A stretch of DNA of 64,000 bases, taken from assembly GCA_014218235.1 (NCBI GenBank), contig CM024759.1:76839079-76903078 (forward strand). Direction: 5' to 3'. The DNA is from Colocasia esculenta. Its lineage: Eukaryota; Streptophyta; Magnoliopsida; Alismatales; Araceae. Position numbers and translations under genes: made by a program. Positions 36,528 to 48,475 of the stretch are shown here, piece after piece (position 1 is the first letter of the stretch; every line of letters begins with the position of its first letter). Under the pieces are notes generated by a model. That model had not been told where the DNA came from and made no database searches. It worked only from the letters and a program-made list of their open reading frames with translations.

Positions 36528-36875
36528 AAATTTCATTTACTTAAGATATTACATGTAAATAAGGAAGTACCCCCCATTTGAATCCAATAAAAATACCAGA
36601 AAAATTATATCTCTTACAAATAAAAAGTCAACTCTCCCATCGAAGAAGAAAAACGTGATTTTGGCGATTCCATAAAAATAGCGTCTTTCTAATTTCTCAC
36701 GAAATTTCATTTACTTAAGATATTACATGTAAATAAGGAAGTACCCCCCATTTGAATCCAATAAAAATACCAGAAAAATTATATCTCTTACAAATAAAAA
36801 GTCAACTCTCCCATCGAAAAAGAAAAACGTGATTTTGGCGATTCCATAAAAATAGCGTCTTTCTAATTTCTCACG
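36528..36875. repeat. Near-perfect tandem duplication, 2 x 174 bp
   Basis: 36528-36701 is repeated at 36702-36875 with one or two substitutions, for example GAAGAAGAAAAACG against GAAAAAGAAAAACG. It lies in the interior of element A. Confidence 0.9.
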
Positions 36876-38034
36876 AATTGGCCTACCTGAAAGTCTCATA
36901 ATTCAAGTAAACATTGTAGAATCCAAGTTCTAGTGAAACCACCAGTTTATATTGACAAATAGAACCACTTGTTCCCCCAATCAAAGTTGACACACTCTTG
37001 TATTGTCCAAACAAGTTGACTTTCTCATTTTCTTGGATTCTTAATTATTATACCACTGAGCCGAATCATTTAATCATCATCTACATCCATCCCTCACTAA
37101 ACCAAGTGAGACTCTTTAATAACTCAAATGTGTGAAACACTCACACAATTAATGACTCAAAACTTTAAGATTGTTTTAAATCTCACAAACCTTATACACA
37201 CAATGTAGGATTGAGTCTGTTTACTTCTATTGGAGTAGACAACCAAACAAATTAGTGGAGAAAAGAAGTAGGAAAATATCCAACGAGGGAGATTTCTGAA
37301 GAAATGCAAGCATATGCAAATATTTTGCACTAGAATTTGGACTTAGTCAGATGACTCATTGAACTTCCAATTACATCCTCTTTAGACTGGAACTCATCAA
37401 ATTCTTTTTCTGACTGTAACAAAAGGATCAAATGTTTCCTAGTTGAGTTAAATCCTAAAGTTTTGCTTCAATTAATCAACAGCATGGCGTGTCAACGCAC
37501 ACAAACAATTAGACTTGGAATCAGTAGGAAAAGTATTAGTAGAGTCAACTCCATGTCTTCTAGAGTCGACCTCACTCAAGAATAGCAGTCTTGATTAACT
37601 GTCCATCATGTAGAGTTGATCTTGTAACATCTTAGTATCACCCTCACACATTGGTAAGGTCAACCTTAAGCCGTAATTTCTCTAAACGTTAACTAGAAAC
37701 TTGATTAGTGTCAACCTGAGCTCCATGTAGTGACAACCTAAGAAGTAATCAGGGTCAACATACTTAACAGACCTTTTGACTTTATGATTTTTCTTATGAT
37801 AGAAAATACGTGTTAGGTATTTATTACATTTTGCTTGACATATCAAAACCAGGGACACAATATCAATCATCTGTCATAACTCAAAATCTTACAAGGAAAA
37901 GACGTCATTTAATTATAGAGGTTAATGTATTAAATAACTAGATATATACAGTAACAATTGTATTAATAGTAAGAGTTAGAAAAGTTGAGTTTTAAATAAC
38001 ATGATTAATTAACTAAACTTAAATTTGTTTGCTC
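36876..38034 (+). other. Interior of element A, no coding sequence recognised
   Basis: AT-rich with no pol-like frame. GAGTCGACCTC / GAGTCAACTCC / GGTCAACCTT words recur at about 37540-37760, a degenerate version of the GTCGAC word of the LTR. Confidence 0.4.
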
Positions 38035-38041
38035 AGCTAGC

Positions 38042-38488
38042 GTGATGGGAGAAGAAACACATTGGAAAGAGGTTCAATGTGCGATGAACAACCTTGCTCA
38101 GCCTTTGGAGCAGGTAGTTCCAGTCGGTAATCAAGGGAAAATGGAACTGCATAAGAACATTAGTAGTACAAACCCCCAAGAAACAATAAGTATTACAATA
38201 TCTATACGGAGGAAGATAGTTCTCCCCAATAATAGAGAAACAACTGGCAAACAGAGGATGAAGAGGAGCAAAAAGAACAAAAAGATCGAGAAGGCCAACA
38301 AGCAAGAGAACGTTAAGGCACAACCTAAGGAAGCTTGTGCGTGTTGTTACAAACCAGGCCATGTAAAAGAGAACTGTTGGTGGAGACTGGAAGCATGTTT
38401 GAGGTGTGGTAGTCTAAAGCATCGGATCTCCCATTGTCCATACCATCTTAGAACAAAAACCAGAGTTCAGGAAGACCATAAGCCATAA
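38042..38488 (+). CDS. Gag C-terminal remnant with two CCHC zinc knuckles
   Basis: An open frame of 148 residues. A Lys-rich basic stretch (MKRSKKNKKIEKANKQ, about residues 82-97) precedes two zinc knuckles, CACCYKPGHVKENC and CLRCGSLKHRISHC, both C-x2-C-x4-H-x4-C. Gag zinc knuckles bind the genomic RNA in the virus-like particle. The capsid part expected upstream is absent or unrecognisable, and no protease or RT frame follows in the 650 bp before LTR2. It is the only protein relic in element A. The ATG is the first in the frame and may not be the true start. Confidence 0.75.
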   Translation: MMGEETHWKEVQCAMNNLAQPLEQVVPVGNQGKMELHKNISSTNPQETISITISIRRKIVLPNNRETTGKQRMKRSKKNKKIEKANKQENVKAQPKEACACCYKPGHVKENCWWRLEACLRCGSLKHRISHCPYHLRTKTRVQEDHKP

Positions 38489-39143
38489 GGAGAATTGACT
38501 GAAGTTATTAGAAGTAATTCTTACGTATAAGTCAATAGGACTAGGGTATAGCGAGAAGTGCTTGAATCTAGTTGTTATAGCATGTCAAAACTTAGTAAGT
38601 TTTGCCAATCAATGTAATTTTGCAAGGTCTATTATGGAATTCTGTAATAGAAACCTTATGTGATAAATAAAATCTTTGTTGTCTATCTTCGTATTCTTAA
38701 TACTCATCATTTCTCGTCATACCTTACTACCCTTTCCAAGGGAGTATGTATTCATATAACTCTCTGGGAGTTAAGGTTATTCCTTGGTAGGAGAGACCTT
38801 AAGGGTAATATGCTATTAATAGGGATTTTCTAATTACTTGACATACTACAGTCAGAAATAAGAAACATAGTAGAGAATGCATTTAATTGAATCCATGATC
38901 ACAACATGGTTTCATAAGATCTAAAAATGCTAATTAATATTCAGATTCCCATCAACTAATGATATCACGATAACAAGATATATAAAGGATGTATACATCA
39001 TATGACATGATAATTATGACAAGATTGGTGAGACTAATCTGGATTAGACAAAATGTAAAAGGCTAGAAACTTAAATCTTTGTGATCCATCCAAACTAGTT
39101 AAGGAGTTTGAAGGACCAAACTCTTTTCTTAGTAGGAGAGAGT

Positions 39144-42028
39144 TGTAACACCCCGAAAATTTTATTTCTTAGAAAAATATGAATAATTTGATGATTAAAC
39201 ATAGATATTATCATGAGATGTAATTAATCTTAATTTAGGATTTATTAGAGATAATAACTGATATTTCAAGAGTCGTACTTAGAGGTGCGCGCATCGACAA
39301 TGCGACACTGGAATTCTGTAACAAAAATAAAATCCGAAACCACCATAATTTCAAGGAAAATATGGTGATATCAGAAATGTAAATATCCGGAATTGTTGAC
39401 GTACAGATTTTGAGATTAAGCCGACAACTATTTTCCAGGTGATTTTTCACCCAGTGAAAAAATAAATTCTAAAAATTAAACTAAAATCACCATAATTTGT
39501 AAAACCCTTACATTAGCCTATGGTTGAAATTTTAACACAAATGACATCATTTGAATATGTTTACATGAGGATTATTGGGCCAGCTGAATTATGAGCTATT
39601 TACGGTGGTGAATTTTCTGGGAATTTAGTTGTCTACATGTTGGGGGGTGAGTGAGCCACCTTACTTGGGGGTAAGACTTCCACGTTCATCTCATAGGTGT
39701 AACCATGAGATGGTTGCATGAACCAGGTGGCTTTGGGAAGGTTTAAGAGGTTTAAACCATGACACATGCATGGCCGACGTGCTAAGCATGCGTGAAGGTT
39801 GGGAGCTTCTAAAAGCCCTTCACCAGCCGACGTTACAGTCCTTCTCTCTTCCACCTCTGTTACTCTTGGCTGTCTCTTTGCTTTGGGGGTGCTGCGGCTG
39901 TCGTTGCTTGGAGGAGACTACACCTACTGGTGTGTACTGCTGCTTCCACTTGTTTTGGCTGGAGGTGCTGAGAGTGGTAGTTGTTGGAGGCATCTATGTC
40001 ACACCTTGGCATCCTTTCTCTTCCACCAACTGTGAACCATCGAAGAGAAGGTTTCATTCATCTAATCCATGTAGGATTCTCTTCCTTTCTCTCTCAATCT
40101 AACCCACTTGACTTGCTGTGAAGTCTCCTGTGTAGGTGTTCCAATCCTCAAACTGCTGCTTTGACTCTGTAAACACTCTTGGAAGTGTGTGTGTTCATCC
40201 TATAGAACTTCTTGTTGAGTACCTAATTGTTGTTATAGGAGTGTTCTCCCGGTATCACGTTGTGCTAAGCCTTAAGCTAATCATGTATAGGATTCGTTTC
40301 CTCCTTCCTCAGTCTTGTCTTCTCTACATGCTCAAATAGCTCCTGTCAAGTGTTTAAGTTCTCCTGTTCCTTCTCCAGTAACTGTAGACTTTTTACGTTG
40401 GGAAGAAAAATAGTTTTGTTCTAATCCATGTAGGATTCCTCCTTACCATCTCCCTTCTTCCTGTTCTTGTACTTCTTTGATGTTAAGAAGCTCATGTGTA
40501 AACGATGGTTCATGACTACGCTTGCTATTGGTTCTGGAAATATCATTAGAATGGTATTTCCATTCCTTAACATCATGTTTTAGTTTGTGTTCATGTTACC
40601 CCATGTAGGTTGAAGGAAATCTTCTTGTTGGTTGCATAGGAATATGCTTCGTAAAAATTGTGTTCCGGTTATCCCCTTGTTGTAGTTGTAGATGATTCAG
40701 TTTGTCCCTATTATTCTCTTTGATTCCTTCACATAGAGTAGTGTATGAAGATGTAATTAAGCCCCTTTTTGATGTGTTAACCATGTATAAATCCATAAGA
40801 ACATATAGAAGAGTCTTTAGAGGTGTGTATCTCCATTTCCATAAGTTAGTCTTGCGGCTGTCAACAGATGGAATGCATTTGTCGACATGTCTTAAGTTCC
40901 CAGAACCCAGAGTTTCTAGAAAAGCAGTAGCTGTCGACATATGGGTCTCATCTGTCGACAGATGGGTCAATCCTGTTGACAGACAAACCAGGCCTGTCGA
41001 CAGATATTGTCCAGGCTCCAGAAATCTGGTTCTGGAAGCTTGCACCTGTCGACAGCCACTTCCTGGCTGTCGACACATGCTGTCTTTCCCAGTTTTCTAG
41101 CACCATTCCTTGTGCAATCTATTGTTGTTTCACTATGCTAATGGCCTATCAAGTTGTGTCCCTCACACTCTTTGATTCCTATTACATTAACTATAAGAGG
41201 GATCACACAATTGCCTTCCATATTTACTTTGAGAATTCCCAATTGCAATTGACCTCCGTGAAGTTATCACCATCTGTGATCAGTGGTGGCAGTCTATAAA
41301 TTCCTGATTATGTGAGATGTGTTGAGTGTTAGTATACCTCAATTGAACCTTTACATGAGTGTGTTATGATGACAGTTTGTGAGTCTTTGGACTCATTTGA
41401 GAAATATGTCTGTGCAAATAGGGCTGGTCTAGTCCTGGGAGGAGCACCTAAATTCGTTAGTGGCCGCGCGGGAACGATAAAGGACAAGTGGATGTTTGGC
41501 ATTGCATCAATATGTGCTTGATTAGTCATCATGTTATCTATTCATGTGTGGATGTGTACTTGAATCAGAACTTGAATGTCGTCATAAAATCTTGATCATG
41601 TTTTCACAAGTCAAGACTCCTGCTCTTCATGTATTATCTAGTTGACATGCTTGTTCATTCATTTTTGATATTCAGTGCTAACAATAATCAAGTTTCTTAC
41701 CTTGATGTTGTACATCTTAGTCCTTTCTGATTAGTGGAATTGAATCCTACTGGGCTAGTTAGCTCACCAAATCCTACCTTTTCTGGTAATCTACAATTCA
41801 AGAAGGCGGGACTTCGGGATTTGTGTGTGGAGGGGCCAACCTTGGCGGCATTTTACTTTTGAGATTGTAAATCATGAATCATGTAACACCTATCGAATGG
41901 TAAATAATAATTTTTATTTAGTGAAGCTTCCGAGCAAACTTCTACTCAATTAGTTTCAATTTTACTCTTGATTTCTTGTTCATTCATGTTCCGGCATTTA
42001 TAGACATATTAAATGTCGTGACGTGATA
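39144..42028 (+). repeat. LTR2 of element A
   Basis: TGTAACACCCCG...GACGTGATA; the last two bases are TA where LTR1 has CA. Compared with LTR1, the first 100 bp differ at about seven positions and later stretches at about two per hundred. The word cluster at 40855-41080 has one more TGTCGACA-type site than LTR1. Confidence 0.95.
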
Positions 42029-42033
42029 GCTCC

Positions 42034-42996
42034 TTCTTATACAACTCGGTCGGCCGAGGTAAAAGGCTTCTATTGATCACCCTTGCAAGAAAAATAAAAG
42101 AATATGGATTAGAGCTAAGTTGTGTAGAATTAAATCCTTAAAAGATGAGATAAACAAGGAAAGCATTAATCAAAACTCACATTGTTATGGCCTTTTAAAC
42201 CCCTATGATTAGGTGGGTGATGCATGAAAAATATGAATAAAAAGTAAGTGTCTGTGTGTGTGTGTTGCAATGAGAGGGAGATCTAAAAAGGGCTTACATG
42301 GAAGCAAGAGGAGACGCTCTCGTGGGAGCAAAAGGAGGAGACACTCTCATAGGAGCTGATGAAGGCGCTTTTGTGGGAGCAAGAAGGAGATGTGCTCACG
42401 TGGAAGCAGAAGGGAGATGGAATAGAATAAACAAATATTAAAAGAGAGGGAGAGAGGTTGGCTTCCCCTAATGATAATTGGTGCATGATTGCGTGGAGGG
42501 AGACTAGCATGTTGGTGTTGCGTCTCCTAGAGGTGTGGCTCCTGTAGAGAGGTGGGTGATGCTTCAACACTTGAGCTGGAGATCCGACAGCATCTCCCAT
42601 TGGAATCTACCCTCACAACTCATTAGATGGGGGGGGGGGGCACCTTGCACTGGCCAACTTCTGGAACCGACAAACCAAGGGGGTATTTATAGGAGTTTGG
42701 GGCTCAAAATCCAAAGTGGAATATGAACCTAAATCGTGTCAACCTCAGTAGACACGTTTAAGTTTAAACGTGTCAGACCAATCAGATGCGCTAATAAATT
42801 TCCAAATAGTTTGGATTCAGACAGAAATAGCAAGTTGAATCGCGTCAAAGAAGGGGGACGCGTTTATGAGTTTTCAAAAATGATTTATGGAAAGTTGCCA
42901 AAAGGGAATTTAGCAAGTCAAATCACATTGGGGGATCAGATGCATTTTAGATAAGGCAATAAAAATTTTGAAATACCAAAAAAAGGAAATTACTTA
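42034..42996 (+). mobile_element. Family H LTR segment
   Basis: Continuation of H after element A. It carries CTCACAACTCATTAGATGGGG, CCAAGGGGGTATTTATAGGAG and a cluster of ATCGTGTCAACC / ACACGTTTAA words (42730-42770). The reverse complement of this block occurs at 47460-47600 and 50880-51200. B2 interrupts it at 42997. Confidence 0.55.
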
Positions 42997-44369
42997 TGTA
43001 ACGTAGCTCGTTTTTCGGATCCTCATGGATCATCGTTTAGTGGTCGTTCTACGTTTACTGGTTTTGATGTGGTGCTCATGACCAATGTGGGGTCATTGGG
43101 CCTTGGTCGTGGTTTCCGAGCGTTGCGCGGGGCTTAGTGGGCCTGCAGGTTAATCCCATAGTACCTGTTGGTTCACTGGTTGTGAACACGACAGGGGTGT
43201 GCGTCGCGTTATGAACGCAACGGCCCTGGTGGTCGCGTTCTTGTTGCCACTGGTTGGGTCGACGTCTGCATGTGCACTGCGTGTCGCATGCTGAAGCGGC
43301 TTGCTGACGTCAGGTGTGGGAAGGCGACGACCTTCTACGTCGCGATCAGGTCGCGACGCAGGCCTACGTCGCGTTCCCAACCGCTGTGCGTTTTTAAAGA
43401 AGGCTGGCCGAACAGAGCTTTCACAAGCTCTGCTTGACCAGAGAAGGAGCTGTTGCGGTTTCTTCGGGCGATTCGGCGTTCCGGCGTGAATTTCGACATG
43501 CTCTCGATGCGAGGACGTCGTATGGAGCGGGGGAGACGTCGTGCCGTAGCCGGTTTGCGTGTTCTTCGCGAAGGTAGGGAGATTTCACCTGGTTATGTTG
43601 TGTAGATTGCGATGGTGCACGTTTGATTTGTTTAATGCTTTATAAACAATAGATATCATGTTTAGGCAATGAAATGAGCATGAAAACCGGGTTGAAACAT
43701 CGTTTAGGGTGGTTTGTATGGAAAATCTGGAGAAGGATTCCTAGGTTAGGGTTTTTGCCTGTAAAGGCGACAGACCCGGCTATCGCGACCAGGTCGCGAC
43801 AGGCCGACCCGCCACGTTAGGGTTCTCTAACGCGACATATCGGGGTGTCGCGACCTGATAGTGACGTTACCCCATGTCGCGACCTCAGTCGTGAGGTCCT
43901 ACTTTGCATGGTTTCGGTGATTTGGTTATCCGATTATCGGTATTTGATGTGTAGGGTTTTGGTGAGTGGTGCATTGGCACCTGTAGCGTTTTGTGAGTGT
44001 GTTGCCCACATGGTTAGTGTGTTGTTTATGTAATTGGTATGGTGTTTTCATGGGGTTTGTGTGTGCTTGGTGGTGGCTGGGCAGTGAGGTTCCGGCGTGA
44101 ACCTAGCTTCAGTATTGTGACGTCTTTTATAGGTTGATAAAGATGGTTTAACTAGTATAATGTGAGTAAGGTTAAGAGTTGGTGTGTAAATATTGTATAT
44201 TGTATTTATGTGGCAAGGAGGTCACATGATGACCAATGATAGGCCAGTTCATGATTAGTTATCGTGATTTATATGTGTGTTGGTGTGGGGTAGCTTGTAG
44301 GTCACGGGGTGACAGGGATCAAGCTATTTCTGACACATGTACTGTGGTTTATAATAAAGAATATGCAAG

Positions 44370-44401
<32 letters not shown>

Positions 44402-45777
44402 GTGGTTTTTGCATTGCCGAGTGTGGTGGTCCGGCGCCTACTTCAGTCGGGTGCCCCAGGTTTTGTGTGAGCCAGGCATGTGTGTGTACTGGGGGCTTGT
44501 CCTGATACTGGGTACCGTCGAGGTCTGTGTCGTCTGTCTTGGACACCCTCACTCCTGTGTTTGAGTTGTACGTCCGGCTAAGGGAAAGATGACTGGGGGC
44601 AACGACCTGTGTTTGTGGGTGTGCAGTCGCTTTGCCGCTGGCTATGGCTTGTGTGTGTGTGACTCGCGGGTTGAGGTTTTACTCGTTGAGGTGTGCCCTA
44701 CTGTTGACACAGCTGAGACTGTGGTTTGTCTTGCCGTAGTGTGCCTGGTTGTGGCACAAGTTTACTTGTGGTTTCTGTGGTGGTACCTCGTGGTGGTAGG
44801 TACCTGTACCCAGTGTGGGTAGTGGTTTGTGGTGGTACATTGTGTACCAGCCTTTTCAGGTGGTGTAGTGGAGCTGTGCTCCGTGGAGGTCATGCTGCGA
44901 GACCTTCCACTTGCTGTGTTTTACCCTTCCTTGGGTAAACTTCCGAATAAGGTTTTAATGTGTGATGGATTGGCATCGTGGCAGCCAGTCCTGTTACTTA
45001 AGTGTGACATTCGATATATCGTGGTTTAAGGATATAAAAGACTAGCTCTTAGTTAGCAGTCCTGTTACCCACGTGTTTGAGGTTCGCCAGTGAAGCTTGT
45101 AGCCTAGGCAGTGGTTTGCCTGTGTGGCTTGCAGCTTAGGCGACTAGTTGTTAAGGTGGTGTGCCCGTGAGGCTTGCGGCCTAGGCACTGCTGTTGTTGA
45201 GCAGACTAGTGGTGTTGTGCTAGTCCTGTTGTTCCTCCTATTTTCTGGGATTTACATAAACTGATGTAATTATGTTTGATATTTGTTAATTATGCTTTGT
45301 TGTGATCATGTTATGGGTTGGCTATCGGTGTTGCCAATGACACCCGCTGAGGTTGAGGTTCTCCTATGTTGTGTGTGGTTTTGGGTGGTCCCCTACTGAG
45401 CTTGTGACTTGTTGAGGCTCACTCCCCTACAGTTCTTTTCAGGGTTTACCGTTGGTATGGCTTGCGAAGACGTTGTGGCAGACTTGTACCACCAGCAGTA
45501 GTGTTAGTTGAGTTGTGTGAGCTTGTGCTCTCTCGGGGTATGCCCCGGGTAGTTGTACTCTTTTTAATTTGGATATGTAATAATGTAATGGGACAGTTGT
45601 AAATTGTTATATGCAGGTATGAGCTCATGTACTTTCTTATGTCTTATACTGTGTAGTTATCTTTTATATTCTTACTGGACATGTGTGTGAGCTATTCCTT
45701 GCGAGACTTCGGTCCGTTCGCGGCAGGCGGATCTGGATATGGAGCCTTATTGGGCATAAGTATCTAGGGCCGTCACA
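42997..45777 (+). mobile_element. Solo LTR B2 (2,781 bp)
   Basis: TGTAACGTAGCTCG...GGGCCGTCACA, flanked by exact ACTTA (42992-42996 and 45778-45782). GTCGCG words cluster at 43185-43385 and 43765-43885. A TATA-like GTTTTTAAAGAA is at about 43389, a donor-like GCGAAG|GTAGGG at 43574 and an acceptor-like CTACAGTTCTTTTCAG at 45442. A (TA)n tract is at 44371-44398. Short ORFs in it are not genes. Confidence 0.92.
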
Positions 45778-46287
45778 ACTTAGAAATATGGAAGTCTAAA
45801 TTACGTTCGAACACACTAACTTGTTTCAAAGTGCTCACTTTGTCAACAATATATTAGTTGAAATAGCGTCGGGGAAGATTGATGCGTTTCAAGATGCTCA
45901 CTTTGTTAGTAATCAATTATTTGGAAATCGCGTCATGGGATGACAGACGTGTTAATATGCTCGCTAATTGATTATTGAGAAATTGCATTAGGGATGGCTG
46001 ACACATTCAAGATACTCACTAATCGATTATTTAGAAATCGTGCCATGGGTTGCTGACGCATTCTTGAAAGCATAATCTCATGCACTGATGCTGATGTGAT
46101 TCTAAAAAGCGCCGAATACTGCTCCATGAAGCCAGGAATAATTAGGAGAAAGCCATGAGAAATTGGGGAAAAGGGATAAACTCAGAAAAATGGGGAAAAC
46201 ACTCACAAAGTGCGAAATAAAGAGCCACTTGGGGCATTATAGTGTAACATGAGATTTGCTTAATGTGGTGTCAAATTTGGCGTGTCT
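45778..46287 (+). mobile_element. Family H LTR segment, 3' end
   Basis: It has AATCGCGTC/GACGCATT words at 45860-46060 and the family's 3' end, GCATTATAGTGTAACATGAGATTTGC...GGCGTGTCTACA, ending at about 46287. The same end is seen at about 50867 and, reversed, at about 46851. Confidence 0.6.
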
Positions 46288-46289
46288 AC

Positions 46290-46832
46290 ACATTGTCTTA
46301 AACTACTCCCTCTTCGCCTGCTGGACCTAGACTGGAAAGAAGGTGTCATTGAAAACTTGAAGGAACCCTGACCAAGTGATTGTGTCTTCAGCTCTCCCTG
46401 CAAAAAGAGTCTACATCTTTAATCTCCACCACTCTCGTGCAAACCCACACAACTGATAAGTAATCAAAATCACCTTGTTTTCTAGCGGACACCTCAAGGT
46501 GACAAAGACTCTCTCAACATCATGTATCCAATGCTCAACTATATCTAGATTCAGACCTCATGAATATGCAGGTGGTTGTAACCTCAGAAATCTCTCTGCC
46601 AATACTGTAGGCTCCTCCGGTGCAACTGGAGGTACATGTGCCACTGGGGTGCGGGTGCTACTGACGGTATTGTTGGTCCTGGTGGTGGGGGTGTTACCAC
46701 TGGTGGTGCTGGCATCTGCTGATAAAACTTCGTATGAATCTTAGTAATACTCTACCATATCCTTTCAATAAGCTCACGTGTCGACTCCCTTGGCTCATGC
46801 CCACCACCTCCACAATCTCTTCTCTCAGCCAT
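46290..46832 (-). pseudogene. Ty3/gypsy gag fragment
   Basis: On the minus strand from ATG at 46832 it reads MAERRDCGGGGHEPREST, then after a stop a Pro-rich stretch (PPVVTPPPPGP), then ERFLRLQPPAYS, IVEHWIHDVERVFVTL, CPLENKVILITYQL and FAREWW. This is the start and the retrotransposon-gag core (the W-x...I/VE-x-VF...CP-x-E-KV...WW pattern) of a gypsy capsid protein. Several in-frame stops show it is dead. It lies directly inside a reversed family H LTR, in the position expected for gag after a 5' LTR on the minus strand. It is truncated at 46290 against the end of a forward H LTR. Confidence 0.82.
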
Positions 46833-46850
46833 TTCAAATCATGTTATAAA

Positions 46851-47600
46851 CACGCCAAAATTGACATCACACTGAGCAAATATCATGTTACACCATAATG
46901 CCCTGAGTGTCCCTCCACTTCTCACTTTGTAAGTGCTTTCCCCCATCTTTCTGGGGTCTATCCCCATTTCCCCAATTTCCTTCGGCTTTCCCTAATTATT
47001 CAGGGCTTGATGAAGCACCTTCTGGCCCTTTTTGGAATCGGGTCAGCCCTAGTGGATGCGATTATCCTTTCAATAATGCGTCAAACCTACTGGAAGCCTT
47101 TATATCATTAACGCGTCAACTACTACTACCTCAAATTTCAAATGATTGATTATTTCTATATCTAGTAGATCAAGCATTTTAAAACGTGTCGGTCAGGTCG
47201 AGTGCGATTTGGATATCCATATTTCAAGCTATTTTCTTTTCTAATTTTTGGAAATATTTATTGTCTTATCTTAAACGCGTTTGGTACCCCGATGCGATTT
47301 AACTTGCTAAATTTCTTTTCAAAACTTTCCATAAATCATTTATGGAAATTCCTAAACGTGTCAGCCTTGTCCAACATGATTCAACTTGCTATTTTTGTCA
47401 AAATCTGAAGTATTTTGGAAATTTATTAACTCGTTCGGTTGGTCTAACGCATTTCTACTTAAACACGTCCACTGAAGTTGACACGATTTAGGGTCACATT
47501 CCACCTTGAACTTCGAGCCCCAAATCCTTATAAATACCCCCTTGGTCCATGGTTTCGAGAGGTTGGCCAGTGCGTAGTCCCCCTTGTAGATACAGATCTT
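46851..47600 (-). mobile_element. Family H LTR segment, reversed
   Basis: From its 3' end AACACGCCAAAATTGACATC at about 46851, the reverse complement of the H LTR end, it runs through AAACGCGTTTGG / AACGTGTC words to CCTTATAAATACCCCCTTGG at 47530, which is the reverse of the TATA-bearing block at 42690. Together with the gag at 46290-46832 it is the 5' end of a minus-strand H element. The right boundary is approximate. Confidence 0.6.
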
Positions 47601-48475
47601 GTCCTTTTTTAAGGGACGCGGTCCTCTATAAAGAGAAATATGGGTGGATTAGATGTGTGGTGTGTGGAGATGGAGTGGAAAAGCGGAAAAGACAATAAAA
47701 ACAAAAAGATCGTGATCGCCAGGCATGCGAGGGTGCCGAATGGAGATGCACGCGGAGGGTGCGAGATGGAGGAGTGATCGCGAGCGTACCTTTTTAGCGA
47801 GGAGATTGTGCGGGAAGTGTGGGTCCTCTCTTCCTCTACGAACACGGCCGGCCGCGGTGGAGGGCGTTTTCCATAATGATTACCCTGACAAGAATGGACA
47901 TAAAAAAGAAAGAAGAGGATTAGACAAATGGTGTGTAGTATCAAATTCTAAAAATGAATAAACGAAATGAATAAAAGGGAAAGAACTTACCGCGTGGTGG
48001 TTTTAAACCCCTAAATGTAGGTGTGTGTGTGTATAATGCATGCATGTGTGTAAAAGAGGTAAAATGGGCCACGTGAGGCCCAGAGGAGATAAATAAAAAG
48101 ACAAGAAAGGGGAGGGGGGGTGCTTCCCCAAATGTTGGTGCGGCGTGATGGGCCGTTGCCGGAGTTGATGGAGGACGTGGAGGAAGACCGTGCTCCTCTC
48201 ACCTCGCACGTGGAATGGCAGGAGATGATGGCATCGGACTCCGGGGAAGGAAGACGGATCGGTGAGGAAGGGCTCGGAGTCGAGGCGTCGATCCGGCAGG
48301 GCTTCGCCGCTTCTGGAATTCCCCACTGACCAATTGACCCTCGGGTCCAATTTATAGGCAACCGATTCTTGAATCGCGTCCACTACAGCGGATGCCTATT
48401 AATCATGAATCGCGTCCGGGCGGCATGCCGCGATTCAAAAGTCAAATTGATGCGACAATTGTAGCCCACAGCTAG
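47601..48475 (+). mobile_element. Family H LTR segment, forward
   Basis: It repeats the blocks seen at 30362-30415 and 42034-42700 in the same order (GGAGTGATCGCGAGCG, AGCGAGGAGATTGTGCGGG, GGTTTTAAACCCCTA, then the TATA-like AATTTATAGG at 48350 and AATCGCGTCC words). Solo LTR D interrupts it; it continues at 50323. Confidence 0.55.

Larger units (their letters stand above)
30421..42028 (+). mobile_element. Complete LTR retrotransposon A, non-autonomous (LARD-like)
   Basis: LTR1 (30421-33305) and LTR2 (39144-42028) are both 2,885 bp and nearly identical by eye. The element is flanked by exact GCTCC repeats (30416-30420 and 42029-42033). A PBS complementary to initiator-Met tRNA starts at 33309 and a purine-rich tract precedes LTR2 (39131-39143). 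The 5.8-kb interior carries only a gag zinc-knuckle remnant (38042-38488). I see no protease, reverse transcriptase, RNase H or integrase. It also contains a solo LTR (33814-36071) and a partial extra copy of its own LTR sequence. It is most likely a large retrotransposon derivative that depended on enzymes from another gypsy element. Confidence 0.93.

Noticed and set aside
42997..45777. LTR B2 as the partner of B1 or B3 in one complete element
   Set aside because: B2 has its own exact ACTTA target duplication. B1 has CTAAA and lies in the opposite orientation, so they are independent insertions.
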